DNA of 64,000 nt. Origin: Diphasiastrum complanatum. Its lineage: Eukaryota; Streptophyta; Lycopodiopsida; Lycopodiales; Lycopodiaceae. Of the stretch, positions 11,654 through 22,990 are shown piece by piece; position 1 is the stretch's first letter, and each line of letters begins with the position of its first letter. Location of the stretch: positions 49,647,756 to 49,711,755 of the forward strand of contig CM055103.1 of NCBI GenBank assembly GCA_029204225.1. The letters are read 5' to 3'. Made by a program: the position numbers and the translations under genes. Below the pieces are notes generated by a model. That model had not been told where the DNA came from. It did not search any database and worked only from the letters and a program-made list of their open reading frames with translations.

Positions 11654-12496
11654 TTACCCATATCTGACATTTATCAGGGTGTAGTGAGATTCCAAATCTA
11701 CGGCAATGAAGATTTTCTCCAGTGCGTCAAGGTGCATAGCCACTGAGGAATGTACACCCAGATCGTCGAGATAAATCTCCACAATCCGATGTAACAGGTC
11801 TTGGAAGGCCAATTGCATGACCCTCTGGAAAGTTAAAGGGGCATTGCATAAGCCAAAAGGCATGACGTTGTAAGCGGTAAGCCCGTTCTCTGTGGCAAAG
11901 GCCGTTTTATGTTTATCTTCAGGGGCTATTTGAACAAGAAAATAATCGCTAAATCCATCCAAGAAGCTAAAAGCTTGAGCTCCTGCCATTTTCTCTAAGA
12001 TTTGGGTCGTTAAAGACAAGGGAAAATGGTCTTTCTTCATAACCGCATTAAGGTTCTTGAGATCGACACAAATACGAAGTTTGTCGTTTTTCTTGGGTAC
12101 AACCACAATGGGTGATACCCAATCAGTATGTTGGACTTCATAAATGAACCCAGCATCCATCAATTTCTTAATGTCTTCATCGATTTTCTCGCGATAGACG
12201 GGGTTACTTCTGTAAGGTTTAACCCGAATAGGCTTAGCGTTGTCTTCCAAAGGAATCGCATGAACCACTACTTCAGGCAGAATTCCTTTCATTTCTGTAT
12301 AGTTCCATGCAAATACATCCCTGTATTTGTGAAGTAAAGTTTCCAGATCAGAAAGTTGTTCGGACGAAAGGTGTTCACCAACATGAACTAGTCGATCCAT
12401 CTCCTCGTCAGGATCTTTAAGGCTTAACGCCATCGTTTTAGCTGGTCTTTCAAAGGAGTTGGAACTTGGTGTAGGTTCCCGCTGTGGCTGCGGCAA
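11654..12496 (-). pseudogene. gypsy reverse transcriptase
   Basis: The frame of 280 residues begins in the PR-RT linker. It holds the fingers and palm of a plant gypsy RT: RDVFAWNYTEMKGI, AGFIYEV, WVSPIVVVPKKNDKLRICVD, HFPLS, FSFLDGFSDY (first catalytic Asp), MPFGLCNAPLTFQR and IYLDDLGVHS (the YXDD box). The end, past LEKIF, leaves the RT consensus, which marks a frameshift before the thumb. The palm residues are present. Wording is closest to the Athila/Tat side, which lacks a chromodomain. Confidence 0.9.
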
Positions 12497-13991
12497 CTAG
12501 ATAACGACGTCATCCAGTGTGAAATCTTTAAATTTTCGTGGGAGATCGAAAGGTGGTTCCACAAAGTATTCTGAAACTTTGGGAATCATTTTTGTTGAGT
12601 GACTACCGGACGTGGAAGCTTGGTCTGATGGTTTGGTGTCTGTCTCCTTAGACAATGGGCTTAATCGACTACTTAAGCTTCTCACGCATCTGTTTTTGAC
12701 ACTCGGTTAATTTTGTATCAATAATTTTATTTTTTTGTAACCGAGGTTTTTGTGGCTTTTGAGTGGGTGGTGTTGGTGCCTCACTTATTATGTCGTCGTC
12801 GAGTGTATCCCAGACTTCATCTGGATACACATCCCATGTGCATACTTTGGGTTTGGGCCTATATGCTTGTGTGTTGGGTACTTTGGATGTTAGTTGGACA
12901 TGAGCTAATGGCCCTGGTGACTTGATTTCCTGAGGAATTGCTTTTGGCGGATAACGTTGGGCATCTAGATAAAGGAGTACATGTTCATCCGTCATTTCAA
13001 CATCATCCATGGAAAGAATACCTTCGTAAGAAACATGGGCGGTAGAGACGCTAGGTTCTCCTGGGCACCATGATATAGGAATCGACTCAATCATCATAAG
13101 GGAGATGATGGTTGTATCAATGTCTATAGAAGATGGGAGTATATCCACAGCTTCTACAGCGGTTTCGATACGACATCGATTGGAATCAGCATAGTCCACA
13201 GTGGCTAGTGCTTGTCCCCAATTGATTATGTCTGTGGATCTCGTATAGTGGCCTTTGGGTTGGATCGGGACACTATATGATTCGTCATATGTTGTTGATG
13301 ACCAATCATCGTAAACTTTAACAGACTTGACATGGCCATTTGAGTCAACAGTGACTCGTTTGTTGTGATTGCCAAAGGTGATTTTGCTATGCTTCCTATC
13401 TTGGACAACACCTGCCATCTGGAGCCAGGGTGTACCAAGAAGGAGTTTATATGTATTGGCATCTTCTGGTAAATCTAAGATGACACAATTGATCACAAAT
13501 TTGACACCTGCTATTCGAACCTTAATATTTGATAAATGACCAACAGGGTAGGGAACTCGTTGATCAGCCATGCGAAGTTTGTGTCGTGGTTGATCGAGGG
13601 TATGGAAGCCCTATGACTTTGCCAAGGACAAAGCCATTATATTTATGCCTGACCTGCTATCAAGGATAGCAGATACTATAGGATAGTCTTTATAGGACAA
13701 AGGCAAGGTGATGCTAGTCCCCTTAGCAACAACTATATTCAGCAGATTCATAGGAATCTGGGGAATTTCAGGAATCTCTTCTATTTTCTGCTGTTCATCA
13801 GGAATAGTAGGTAGCTGAAAACTATGATGGATATATCGTTGAAGCCCGGTGAAAGGTTTTAGCGCACTATGGAATGGCATAGTGAGTTGAGCTTGCAGGA
13901 GGTCAGAAAATACTTCAAGTCCCTGTAGAAATTGCTCTTTGTCAGGGATCTGAACAGATAACAGACTTTCCGTATGTCCTTCCTCTCGCAA
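12497..13991 (-). pseudogene. gypsy aspartic protease and PR-RT linker
   Basis: Three frames make up the protease and its linker. The first (13611-13991) ends in VSAILDSRSGINIM, where retropepsins carry D-S-G; here the Gly codon is AGG (Arg). After a break the second frame (12669-13571) has the flap and core (VRIAGVKFVINCVILDLPED) and the closing LLLGTPWLQ. A long acidic linker follows. The third (12497-12685) is linker ending TLDDVVI before a stop at the RT frame. The substitution in the catalytic loop and the breaks make it inactive. Confidence 0.8.
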
Positions 13992-14000
13992 AAACTCCTC

Positions 14001-14964
14001 TCAAAATTCATTGTATTGTCGTTGTTCCATGTTTGGGTTTGGGTAGTCTTTGGGTAATGTGGAAGCTGTCAAGTGGCTTCCATTCGGGTCAGTTGATTGT
14101 TCATTGTTTTGCTGTTGTTCTTGTTGTTGCTCTACCAAGTTCGGATGATATATGACATGTTGGAAGGATCCGGTTAGGTTGTTTAGGGCAGCCTTTGAAG
14201 CTGTGTTTGCAAACACAGTCTGGGCACTCCGCATGGTATTGGTTCTTAGCTTTACAGTTAACCATGAAGTGGCCAGTTTTGCCACAAATAAAATAGCGGT
14301 TGCTCATTGGGCCTGTGGCAATAACATAACCATCTTGGATGGCTAGCTGTGCTGGATTTTCTGGTGGTGTGGAATACTCATCCCGTTTGCACGAGCATGA
14401 GTTGTCGGTTGGATATTGTTGAGAACTAACAGATGGAAGTGTTGTATCTTGATGATATGAGTGATCGTAGGAGTTTTCTACAAGATGTGTCTGTGCAAAT
14501 TCTCGAGGGTGTCTATGTTTTTATGCTCCTAGATCAGGTTGTCCCCTTGGAGGTGGTCCTAAGAGCGCCATCTATGGTTGAGGTTCATGTCTAGATTGTC
14601 TAGGCAACTCTTGTATATGGACTTGGTTGTTTCGTGATGGATAGTGCTGATTTTGATTGTGTGAAGCAAACTGGTGTCTGGGAGGTTGATAATGTCCCCC
14701 TGATTGGTTGTGAGGTTGGTTTCGCGGGTTGTAATAGCATTAGAGTGATGTATGACCCATAAAGTCGCAGATGTCACATTTGATCAATGAAGTATCTGTG
14801 ATCGGTTGGTATGAAGGGCACTCATTGCTAGTGTGTGCACCTCGACAGTGAGAGCACCATGTGTTCTCTCGTCTATGGTGGATTTGGCCAGTGGGTAACT
14901 GACCTGGCATCGAACTATGGATAGACTTAAGAGTGTTTTGAAACTCTTTTGTGAGTTTCTCCAT
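14001..14964 (-). pseudogene. gag C-terminus with several zinc knuckles
   Basis: Minus-strand frames carry at least three Cys/His clusters: WCSHCRGAHTSNEC and CDICDFMGH (14740-14964), then YFICGKTGHFMVNC (14101-14307), in which the first Cys of the knuckle is Tyr. Between them lies a Gln/His-rich stretch with stops. This is the nucleocapsid end of gag and sits between the gag core (15016-15792) and the protease. Confidence 0.75.
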
Positions 14965-15015
14965 CTGTTGTTGGTGTTGCTAGTTATGCAACTCCATCTG
15001 TGTTTTCTACAACTA

Positions 15016-15792
15016 TTATCGTGTTTTCTCGTTTGGTTGAGCTTCTTGGACAGCACGATGTGCTCTCCATTCATGCGGCTCATCGACATCTGATCCCTCA
15101 TCTTCCTCCCGAATGGCATCAGACATGGCTTGTTTCAAGGATGTATATTCATCATTGGAACAAAGTTCACGTCGTATCCATTGTGGGAGTCCAACGAGGA
15201 ACCAAATTATGAGCATAGAATCAATGGATTGCTCTTGTACTTGACGTTTTAATCTTTTAAATCGTTCAATGTAGTCACATACTTTCTCATCTTTTGTCAT
15301 TTTGATGTTACTTAGCTTGAGAAGAGGACTTTCGATCAAGCGAAATGGCTTGAAGCATTTGATAAATGCCTCCTTCAAGAGTGACCAGTCTCGTTTATCT
15401 TCACAATCAAGGTTAAAAAACCATTCTCGTGCTTGATCGATCATGGTCATCGAGAAGAGCTGTACCATGGCATCTAGTGATGTCTCGCCATAGACATCAC
15501 ATGCATTCTCAAAGACTTGAAGAAATCTTTGAGGATCAATGTTACCATCGTACTTAGGTAAATCTAGCTTTGGAGTGCATTTTTTAGTACACGGAACATT
15601 ATTTGCAAAAACTCTGTTTATGTGAGCTCGTGCATGTGAAGATTCTGCAGCATGAAAATGTGGTTGATCGTATGGGGCTTCAAAACGCATGGGTTCCCAT
15701 CTGTCAAATGGGTTGGTGGATGGCTTTTGGACTTGGGATTTCATCCTAGAATATCTATTAAATCGAGCCTGTTCGGTAGATGGGGAGACCAT
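15016..15792 (-). pseudogene. gypsy gag capsid domain
   Basis: A frame of 258 residues matches the retrotransposon gag family. The capsid core includes LPKYDGNIDPQRFLQVFENA, MTMIDQAREWFFNL, LLKEAFIKCF and KVCDYIERFKRL, followed by an acidic C-terminus. The Met at 15792 is the first in frame and sits just after the minisatellite-rich leader. This is one of the few long uninterrupted frames in the element. It forms the particle coat in active relatives. Confidence 0.85.
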
Positions 15793-15836
15793 CTCTGGTG
15801 ACTCTTTGGTAACTTAACTCTTTGGATTCTTTGTTC

Positions 15837-16545
15837 GGAATGCGGTTGCTACGATTCCACGGTGGATGCGGTTGGAATGCGACCTATTGCCAGTTGAATG
15901 TGGTTGGAACAGTTCAATGCGGTCTATTACAATTGTATGCGATCTGTTGCGGTTGAATGCAGTGGGTTGCGATTCTCGGATGAATGCAGTTGGGGTGCGG
16001 TTGTTTGCAGGCGAGTGCGGTGGGTTGTGATTCAAGGACGAATGCAGTTGGGGTGTTGTGTGGTTGTGGTGGGTTGCTGTGGAATGCGGTCTACTGCAAT
16101 GCTATTGTAGTGGAATGTAATGCAATATCAGATTGTGGTGCAAGGGCGGTTGAAAAACAGTGGATGCGGTGGGAATGCGATCTGTTTGTAATTGAGTGCT
16201 GGTCGCTAGGGTTCAAGGCGGAGGTGGTTTGAATGCGGTGTGTTTGTGGTACAATGCGATGGCTACGATTCAAGGCAGTCACTACAGTTCAATGTGGTTG
16301 CGGTTGGAATGCGATTGTTTGCGGTCGCTACGGTTCAATGCGGTCGCTACGGCTAATGGTTGAAATGGCAGTAATGGTTGAAATGTGGTCTGAATATGTT
16401 GTGTTTGTGGTCGAATGCAGGTGCTATGGTTCAAGGGCTAATGCAGTTGGGGTGCGGTTGTTTGCGGTTGAATGTGGGTGAATACGATAGTTGGGGTGCG
16501 GTTGTTTGTGGTGTACGATGGTGCAGCTGGCGATTCGTGTGGATC
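15837..16545. repeat. Minisatellite block, core GAATGCGGT
   Basis: Degenerate tandem repeats built on GGTTGAATGCGGTC and similar words (GGTTGCGATTC, GGTCGCTACGG). It lies directly upstream of gag in element orientation. Its core differs from the CGGTTGAGAT blocks. Confidence 0.75.
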
Positions 16546-16667
16546 GTCAGATATAACTACAACAAATGTCAGATATAGATCGTCGATTCAAGCTATCGGA
16601 TCTGATGTATGTTCTACTTGTCAGTTTTGATTGGCGTTTGAAAGTTTTGTGGTCGAGCGTGGATTTG

Positions 16668-17100
16668 GTCCGGTTGAGATGGTAAGGAACCCCTTCGGTT
16701 GAGATTGGACCCAGAACCTCCGGTCGAGATTTGATCAAAACCCTTCGGTCAACATTTGATCGAAAGCCCGTCGGTCGACATTTGATAGAATCTCTTCGGT
16801 CGAGAACCCGTCGATCGAGATTTGATACAGTCTCTTCGGTTGAGATTTGAACGATGGGCTCTGGTTGAGCGATGAGCTCCGGTTGAGAATTGAGCGATGA
16901 GCTCCGGTTGAGATGGGAGCAATGTGCTCCGGTTGAGATGGGAGCGATGGGCTCCGGTTGAGATTTGATAGGAAGCGTCCGATTGAGATTTAACAAGAAG
17001 CCTCCGGTTGAGATTTGGGCAGAAGGCTCCGGTTGAGATTAACCCTCCGGTTGAGATTTGGGCGGAATGCTCCGGTTGAGATTTAACAGGAAGGCTCCGA
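16668..17100. repeat. Minisatellite block, core CGGTTGAGAT (block 3)
   Basis: About 18 copies of CTCCGGTTGAGATTTG and variants with a period near 25 bp, most regular at 16860-17100. It lies in the 5' leader between primer site and gag and shares its core with blocks 1a and 1b in the 3' part of the same element. Confidence 0.85.
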
Positions 17101-17365
17101 AGCGTTCGTTGAGGTGTAACTCAGGACATGGCAGGATTTTTTAAGTAGTGACTCGGTCGAGAGTTGGTGTGTAGCGATCCAGTCCAGATGTGAGTCGTGG
17201 AGCTTGGCTTGGTAAGGATCGTGAAGCCTTGGTCGAGAACTGAACTGCACATCAATCAGGACCAAAGTGGCAAGCTCGGCAAGGATGCGTGTGTGAGACT
17301 TCAGAGTTATGATTTGGAAGCACAAATCGGAAAGGTTTGGCTTAGTTTAGTGTCTGTGTAGCTGT

Positions 17366-17458
17366 GGAATGGCACCAAATGTTTACAGATTCTCACTGAA
17401 TCTGTGAACATGATTTCTTTCCTCTTTCTGTTTTTTGTTACTTTCGTTGGTTACGGTT
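17366..17458 (-). repeat. Partial duplicate of LTR edge and primer site
   Basis: TGTTTACAGATTCTCACTGA and the following bases, up to GGTTACGGTTCC, repeat the first 80 bp or so of the LTR that starts at 17478. They are preceded by GGAATGGCACCA, a degenerate version of the primer site. The junction has therefore been duplicated once. Confidence 0.65.
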
Positions 17459-17475
17459 CCTCGGCAACGACGCCA
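17459..17475 (-). other. Primer binding site, tRNA-Asp-like
   Basis: On the minus strand it reads TGGCGTCGTTGCCGAGG, close to the TGGCGCCGTTGCCGGGG type used by plant Athila/Tat elements. It ends two bases before the LTR that begins at 17478. Confidence 0.75.
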
Positions 17476-17477
17476 AA

Positions 17478-18354
17478 TGTTCACAGATTCCACTGAATCT
17501 CCGGACACGGTTTCTTTTATCTTTCTTCTTTTTGTTACTTCCGTTGGTTACAGTTTTTTACAGTTTGGTCTTCTTGTTAGAACGGTTTCCAAGCAGAAGT
17601 GTTTCTCAGATAACAATGTATGTTCCCAGTCTGTCAGTGGGAAGAGACGGATACGTTACTCAGCTACATCCCTATACAAGCCATGCAACCAGACCTAGCT
17701 CAGTAGATCAGCGTTCTGAACAGAGAGCAAATCTACAATTTATCTACCAAAATCATGGAACAAAGCAAAGACAAGATTAAACTCCTCAGCAAGAAACAAG
17801 AAACAAGAAAACTAGATTCCTAGAGTGATGCCCAAGAATCAAGAAACACCCATTTCTTGATGCTTGGAATGCCCAAGAACAATCAAGGACTGGAGTGTAA
17901 GAGAATATGCAAGATCTACACCACAAATCCAGCCTATTTAGTTTACTTAAATGCTGATTCGTACATTAATCCACAAACAAGAAATGAAATCTAATCCACA
18001 ACTAGAAAGCAAGAAACTAATTAATCCACAAACACAAAAGGAAATCAAAACATGCTCATAGAAATTTCACTCAAGAAGATTGCCATGAACAAGGAGCTTT
18101 ACAATCATCAAGAACTCGTGGAAGATCTTCTTTATTCACTCAAGAGAACTTGACAATACATTCAAAAGCTCCCTCACAAGAGAGGGGGGCCCTTAAATAA
18201 GCAAGAAGGCTGCCCATGTGGAGCCCAAGTGGCAATTCCACTAATTTGAAAAATACAAGTGGAATTTGCCCTTCCACTAGAGGTCACCATCAAAAGGTGT
18301 CTCACTCTAAATTATTTAAGGGGGTCTACGCTTATTTACAATGCCTAGGAAATA

Positions 18355-18355
<1 letters not shown>
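17478..18355 (-). repeat. 5' LTR of the large gypsy element
   Basis: This is the direct repeat partner of 4637-5523. It starts TGTTCACAG beside the primer site. Its outer end is missing or overwritten, since similarity stops exactly where a GT array begins. Confidence 0.8.

Positions 18356-18356
<1 letters not shown>

Positions 18357-18421
<65 letters not shown>
18357..18421. repeat. (GT)n microsatellite, about 32 units
   Basis: An uninterrupted GT array of 65 bp that replaces the outer end of the gypsy 5' LTR. Confidence 0.95.
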
Positions 18422-18422
<1 letters not shown>

Positions 18423-19774
18423 CTGCATGTATGTGTTTGTTTTCATATCATAAAAATACCATTATGTAAGAAAATCCCCAAATACAACAGTAGTATTCAT
18501 GGAATTCATTCAAATTTATACAACAGAATTATAACCTCATAAAAAATACATGAAACTTTAACAAATGCAAAGTTTCAAAACCATGTACATTTAATTAGTT
18601 AAGATAATATTTGGAAATTACGGGAAGCTAAGTTACAATGTTAAATATATTGGATTATGTAATTGGGTTTCTTGTAACCAACAATTGTGCATAGCATTTG
18701 TTGCATTACAATTTTCTATGCAATAGTAAAAAATATGTGATTGTTTTATTATTTCAAATATGTACAAGTTAGTATATCCAACTATGTATTTGGATTAAGA
18801 ATCAGAACTTATTAAGTATGTACTAAAAAAGAACAAAGTGTTTCATAAAACACTTTCATAATTTTATGTATCATATTATGGAAACTAAACACATTGATTA
18901 CAAATACCATAATTATACAAACGAAATCCATAAAAGAAGTTAAAATATGAATGTGCACTGCGAACACAAAATGAGCTTCTAGATCTTGCCTTCTACAAAG
19001 GAAGGAACTCTTAGAAAATTGGATCTCTCTCTACACATTTGCCATAGACACCTTAATGAATCTTTTCAAACCTTACAGTCACTCAAACAAATTGAGTAGG
19101 GTTGAACAATGTAACTTGGATCTCAATCTCTTTTCTAGAACTCTCAATTGAAGCCAATCTATGTCAAATTCTACAAAAGATTTGCATAGATGCTCTATAT
19201 GCACTAGAAACTCTCAAAGGTTTCACTTGGAGGACAAATCCAAAGATGTTTTCTAGCATGTTGATGTTTCTAAACTTGACTCTATCACTCTTGAACAAAT
19301 CTAGAGTGATGGTACAATGGCTTTCAACCTCTCACCTTGCATATCACTCCTTAATCTATGATTTTTAGCAAAATCTCTCTTAACTTCAACATACACTCAA
19401 AAAATTAGAGAAGATCAATTAATGCACCTATTTCAAGCTTCAATTTTGATTTTTTGGCTGATCTAATCCAAGAACTAATCAAGGGATTAGATTCTCTATA
19501 GAAAATGCTTGATTTTGCACTAAAAATCTCTCGAATTGGGTGTGTGAGTCAAATTGTACAATCTTTTGAATTTTCTCAGCCAAAACCGGAGCTGTATGGC
19601 CTCACACGTGTGAAAAGGATTCCTACAGCCCACAACAAGATCTGGACCAAAAATTTTGAGAATAGCTATCAAATCCAACTCGCTACACAAAATTTGACTA
19701 GTTTTCAAAAACCTGCTAATTTTGGTTTTGATTTGGACTAACCCTATCAATTTTAACAAAACCTCTTGTACTAG
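18422..19774. other. AT-rich interval and probable element interior
   Basis: No gene is recognised. Up to about 18960 it is plain AT-rich DNA. From about 18960 to the primer site at 19775 it is probably the decayed interior of a minus-strand LTR element, but none of its short frames shows gag or pol motifs. Confidence 0.35.
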
Positions 19775-20080
19775 GCTCTGATACCATGTGGAAAAAGTAC
19801 AAAAAAGGACCAAGAGTGGATCCTAATCTGATCCTCAAGAGGGATTGGTTGTCAGATTACTTGATCTCTAATAAATGGCAGTGTAGATGTCTCTTTAATT
19901 TTTATATTAAAAAAATTACATTCTAGCATTGGTACAAAACTTATATCTTATAAATTGATTCATGTGGTGGCTGTAGATATTCTTGGAATTCTAGTTATTG
20001 TTCTGAGACAAAAACCTAGATCTTGTAAATTTTAGACCTACAAACCTTTGTGATTCACAATCCAGATTGACATGTCACAT
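19775..20080 (-). mobile_element. Primer site and partial LTR of a copia-type element
   Basis: Positions 19775-19786 read TGGTATCAGAGC on the minus strand, a perfect initiator-Met primer site. The next bases, TGTGGAAAAAGTAC and then GGACCAAGAGTGGATC, resemble the family A LTR start. Similarity fades within about 100 bp and the outer edge cannot be placed; the end given is a guess. Confidence 0.55.
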
Positions 20081-20640
20081 GTACACATCTCTTCTAAAGC
20101 TATTATTAATTCTGAGAATCAGTTTCTACTTGAAATTAACATTCCTAAAACCATTCTTGGTTAGATCCCTCATTCGCTATTACTACTTCATCATGATTAC
20201 ACCGTATGTTTTCATGATCCACAATTCCAAATCCAATTGCGTGAATCTTATCTTGATCTCATATACGCACACTATTGTCAATACGATGACATGCATCAAT
20301 TAACTCATCTAATATCGGAATGCAAGTATGAACCTGCCAAAGCGGGTCACAGTAACAATACAGCTAACATAGTCATCGATGATAGTGTATTCTTCCATCA
20401 GAAAATCAGTGCAATCAAATTACGAGAAAAAATACGCAACTACAAATTATTGAGCATTCTTTCTGTGACCTATTTCGAATACCATACAATACTCGAAATG
20501 TGTACGATTCTCCCGTACTAACCACCCATGCATGTTCTCGTATTATGTCAGTTCCAGACATTATGCTATTTCATCTGTGATAAAGTTTTGTGATCCTATG
20601 ATAACATGCTTTGGACTAGTATTGCAATTTGTATTTTCCA
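20081..20640. other. Unassigned interval
   Basis: AT-rich sequence with short open frames on the plus strand (for example 20237-20521) that match no family I know. It may be the 3' part of the chromodomain-type element to its right, but no LTR is visible. Confidence 0.3.
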
Positions 20641-20737
20641 AGGTTATCACCCAACAGTTGAATCTATTGCAGTAAATTGGGCCTCCTTCATAACTTGCAC
20701 ATGCATTACGGATTCATTGACTGTTTCACATAAACCT

Positions 20738-21195
20738 TTACAAGAGAGCATGTACTCTATATATGATCCAGCTCCTCCATCTAGCATCAGAAAGTGGCCT
20801 GCCATGCCAAGCGACCAAGTACTCACGGACCAGACGGTTGCATAAACGCCTCTCCTGCCTATCCATACCCTCGTTGGCCCATGGGTTACTTCTCCCTGCC
20901 CCTGGAATGCAAACAAACCCATCAGACAACAAGTTATCACCGTTATGTAAAACCCGTTTCAATCTAGAAACATGAAAGACATGATGCACTTTACAAGTTT
21001 TAGGAAAATCCAACTTATAAGAAACATCACTGATTCTTTTAACAATTTCCCAGGGTCCGCAATCCCACTGGGTTTGCTTATCCAAAAAAATGCCCTGAGC
21101 ATATCCTCTAAGGTCTGGTTGACTCTCTCAGTTTGGTCGTCCGTTTCGGGATGCTCTGTACTGCTCATTTTCAATTGGACTTCAAGTTTGGCCAT
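20738..21195 (-). pseudogene. Integrase C-terminus with chromodomain-like end
   Basis: Two overlapping minus-strand frames. The first (20959-21195) has SSTEHPETDDQTERVNQTL, with the catalytic Glu of the integrase core. The second (20738-21085) has the GPY/F module (CGPWEIVKRISDVSYKL) and HHVFHVSRLKRV. It ends with REYLVAWHGRPLSDARWR, which resembles a retroviral chromodomain. Chromodomains place the parent element among the chromoviruses, which use the domain to choose insertion sites in chromatin. Frames are shifted and the front of the core is damaged. Confidence 0.85.
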
Positions 21196-22555
21196 AACTG
21201 CAGTCCAAAAGTTTCCAGTGAATCGAGTACACTATGGATGACGGTAATCCATGAAGTCTGAACACATGCTCGATAAACAAATTCGCTACTCCAGCCGCAT
21301 CAATTTTTTTATGCGTTGGAATAAAATGAGCCATCTTAGTGAGTCTATCAACTATGACTGAGATACAATTATGTTGTGGCTGCGTACGAGGCAAGTTAGT
21401 GATAAAATCCATGGAGATACTCTCCCATCTTCCACCTAGCACAAGTAGTGGGTGTAAAACTCCAAGAGTTTTAATCCTTTCAGCTTTATTGACCTGGCAC
21501 TTCAAACAGTGCGTCACATAATGGTAAACATCTTTTTTTAATTTAGGCCACCAGAAGTTACGTAAGATTAACTCATAGGTCTTATCCACACCAGGATGAC
21601 CTGCACTAGGGCTATCATGACATAAATGTACAATCTTTCTGTGCAGCTCCTCATAGGCTGGAACAAGAAGTTTGCCATTTTTCTTAATCATACCATCTTC
21701 TATGGTATATTTAAGGTGAGTGTGAGCAAAGTGACCAGAATTCTCATCTTGAGATTCTACTTGTGCAAGATTTGCCTCTCTCACAATTCCTTGACAATGA
21801 GGATCCTCTTGCTGAGCCTGTCTAATCTCAGCAATCAGGTCATTTTCAATGACCACAAAAGACATTTGATACAATATACGAGATAATGCATCAGCCACAC
21901 GATTTTTGGCACCTTTCTTGTACCGAATTTCCATGTGAAATTCCTGCATCAACTCAGCCCATCTAGCTTGTCGCCCTCTTAGGTCCGGCTGGTTGCAGAA
22001 ATGTCTCAAAGTGTTATGGTCGATGTACACATAAAATTCCGCACCATACAAATAATGCCTCCATGCCTTCAAAGCCTGGATAGTGGCATACAACTCTTTC
22101 TCATGAGTTGGATAATTCTTCTGTGCAGGGTTGAGCTTCTCGCTCTCAAAGGCCATAGGCCCACCCTCTTGCATCAGAACTGCCCCAACGGCAATGTCAC
22201 TTGCATCCGTTTCTACGACAAATAGTTTTTTAGGGTCAACATTTTTTAAAGTGAAAAAGTCAACCACAGCTTGTTTCAAAGCATCGAAACTTCGCTGCTG
22301 AACTTCCGTCCACTCCTTCCATTTATTTTTTTGTAACATATCGGTCAATGGTGCAGCTAGGTGTGAATAATTCTTCACACCTTTACAATAAAACACAACC
22401 AATCCTAGAAAGCTTCTTAGTGTCGTCAAGTCTGTAGGAACACGCCAGGCAAGAAGAACAACAACTTTCTGCGGATCCGGTTTTATTCCATCTGTTGACA
22501 CTATAAAACCCAAATATGTTATTTTCTTTTTAAATAATTCACTTTTTTTTATCAT
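21182..22555 (-). pseudogene. gypsy RT thumb, RNase H and integrase (chromovirus)
   Basis: One open frame of 457 residues. In order it carries the RT thumb (YLGFIVSTDGI, LRSFLGLVVFYCKGVKNYS), the RNase H domain (ETDASDIAVGAVL, THEKELYATI, YIDHNTLRHF, VADALSRI) and the integrase zinc module (HDSPSAGHPGVDKTY, CLKCQVNK). The first half of the integrase core follows (ISMDFITNLP, IVDRLTKMAHF). It ends at HGLPSSIV, where a short deletion removes the second catalytic Asp and shifts the frame into the 20959-21195 segment. This is the longest uninterrupted retroelement frame in the window. Confidence 0.9.
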
Positions 22556-22967
22556 TAGCGAACAATGTGTTTTCCCTCAAAGTTGATAACACAATTCTAA
22601 GGTGATTAACATGCATAGCATCACCACAACTGTAAACAAATATGTCATCAACAAAATTAACCACAAACTTGCCCATAAATAGTCTAAGCACATCGTTCAT
22701 TAACATCATAAATGTTGCAAGGGTGTTAGTCAATCCAAAGGGCATAACTAAAAATTCATAGTGTCCAAAACGAGTCCGGAAGGCAATCTTATGCACATCC
22801 TCTTCTCGAACTCTCACCTGGTGGTAACCACTCTTTAGGTCAATTTTGCTAAACATTGTAGCACCATGGAGGGCATCATCCAAAAGATCATCTTTACGTG
22901 GCATAGGATATCGATGCTTAACAGTAATCTTGTTCCGATAGTCCACACACATCCCTCCAAAACCCAT
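22539..22967 (-). pseudogene. gypsy reverse transcriptase palm (chromovirus)
   Basis: The frame holds [34 protein letters not shown] (first catalytic Asp), FRTRFGHYEFLVMPFGL and NFVDDIFVYS (the YXDD box with Phe for Tyr). It is followed by the 21182-22555 frame, so the two make one pol with a frameshift near 22545. Its upstream end runs into a perfect 34-bp foldback that replaces part of the RT fingers. Confidence 0.9.
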
Positions 22968-22990
22968 CCTTCTTTTTTACCAGAATGATC

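Larger units (their letters stand above)
4637..18355 (-). mobile_element. Large degenerate Ty3/gypsy element (OTA-like, minus strand)
   Basis: Two direct repeats of about 880 bp flank about 12 kb that codes, on the minus strand and in order, for gag, zinc knuckles, protease, RT, RNase H and integrase. An additional ORF follows the integrase. A tRNA-Asp-like primer site sits beside the right LTR. RT wording (WVSPIVVVPKK, PFGLCNAP, YLDDLGVH) and primer type fit the non-chromodomain Athila/Tat side of plant gypsy elements. No target duplication can be found, because the right LTR runs into a GT array. Stops, frameshifts and deletions affect PR, RH and IN. Confidence 0.85.
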
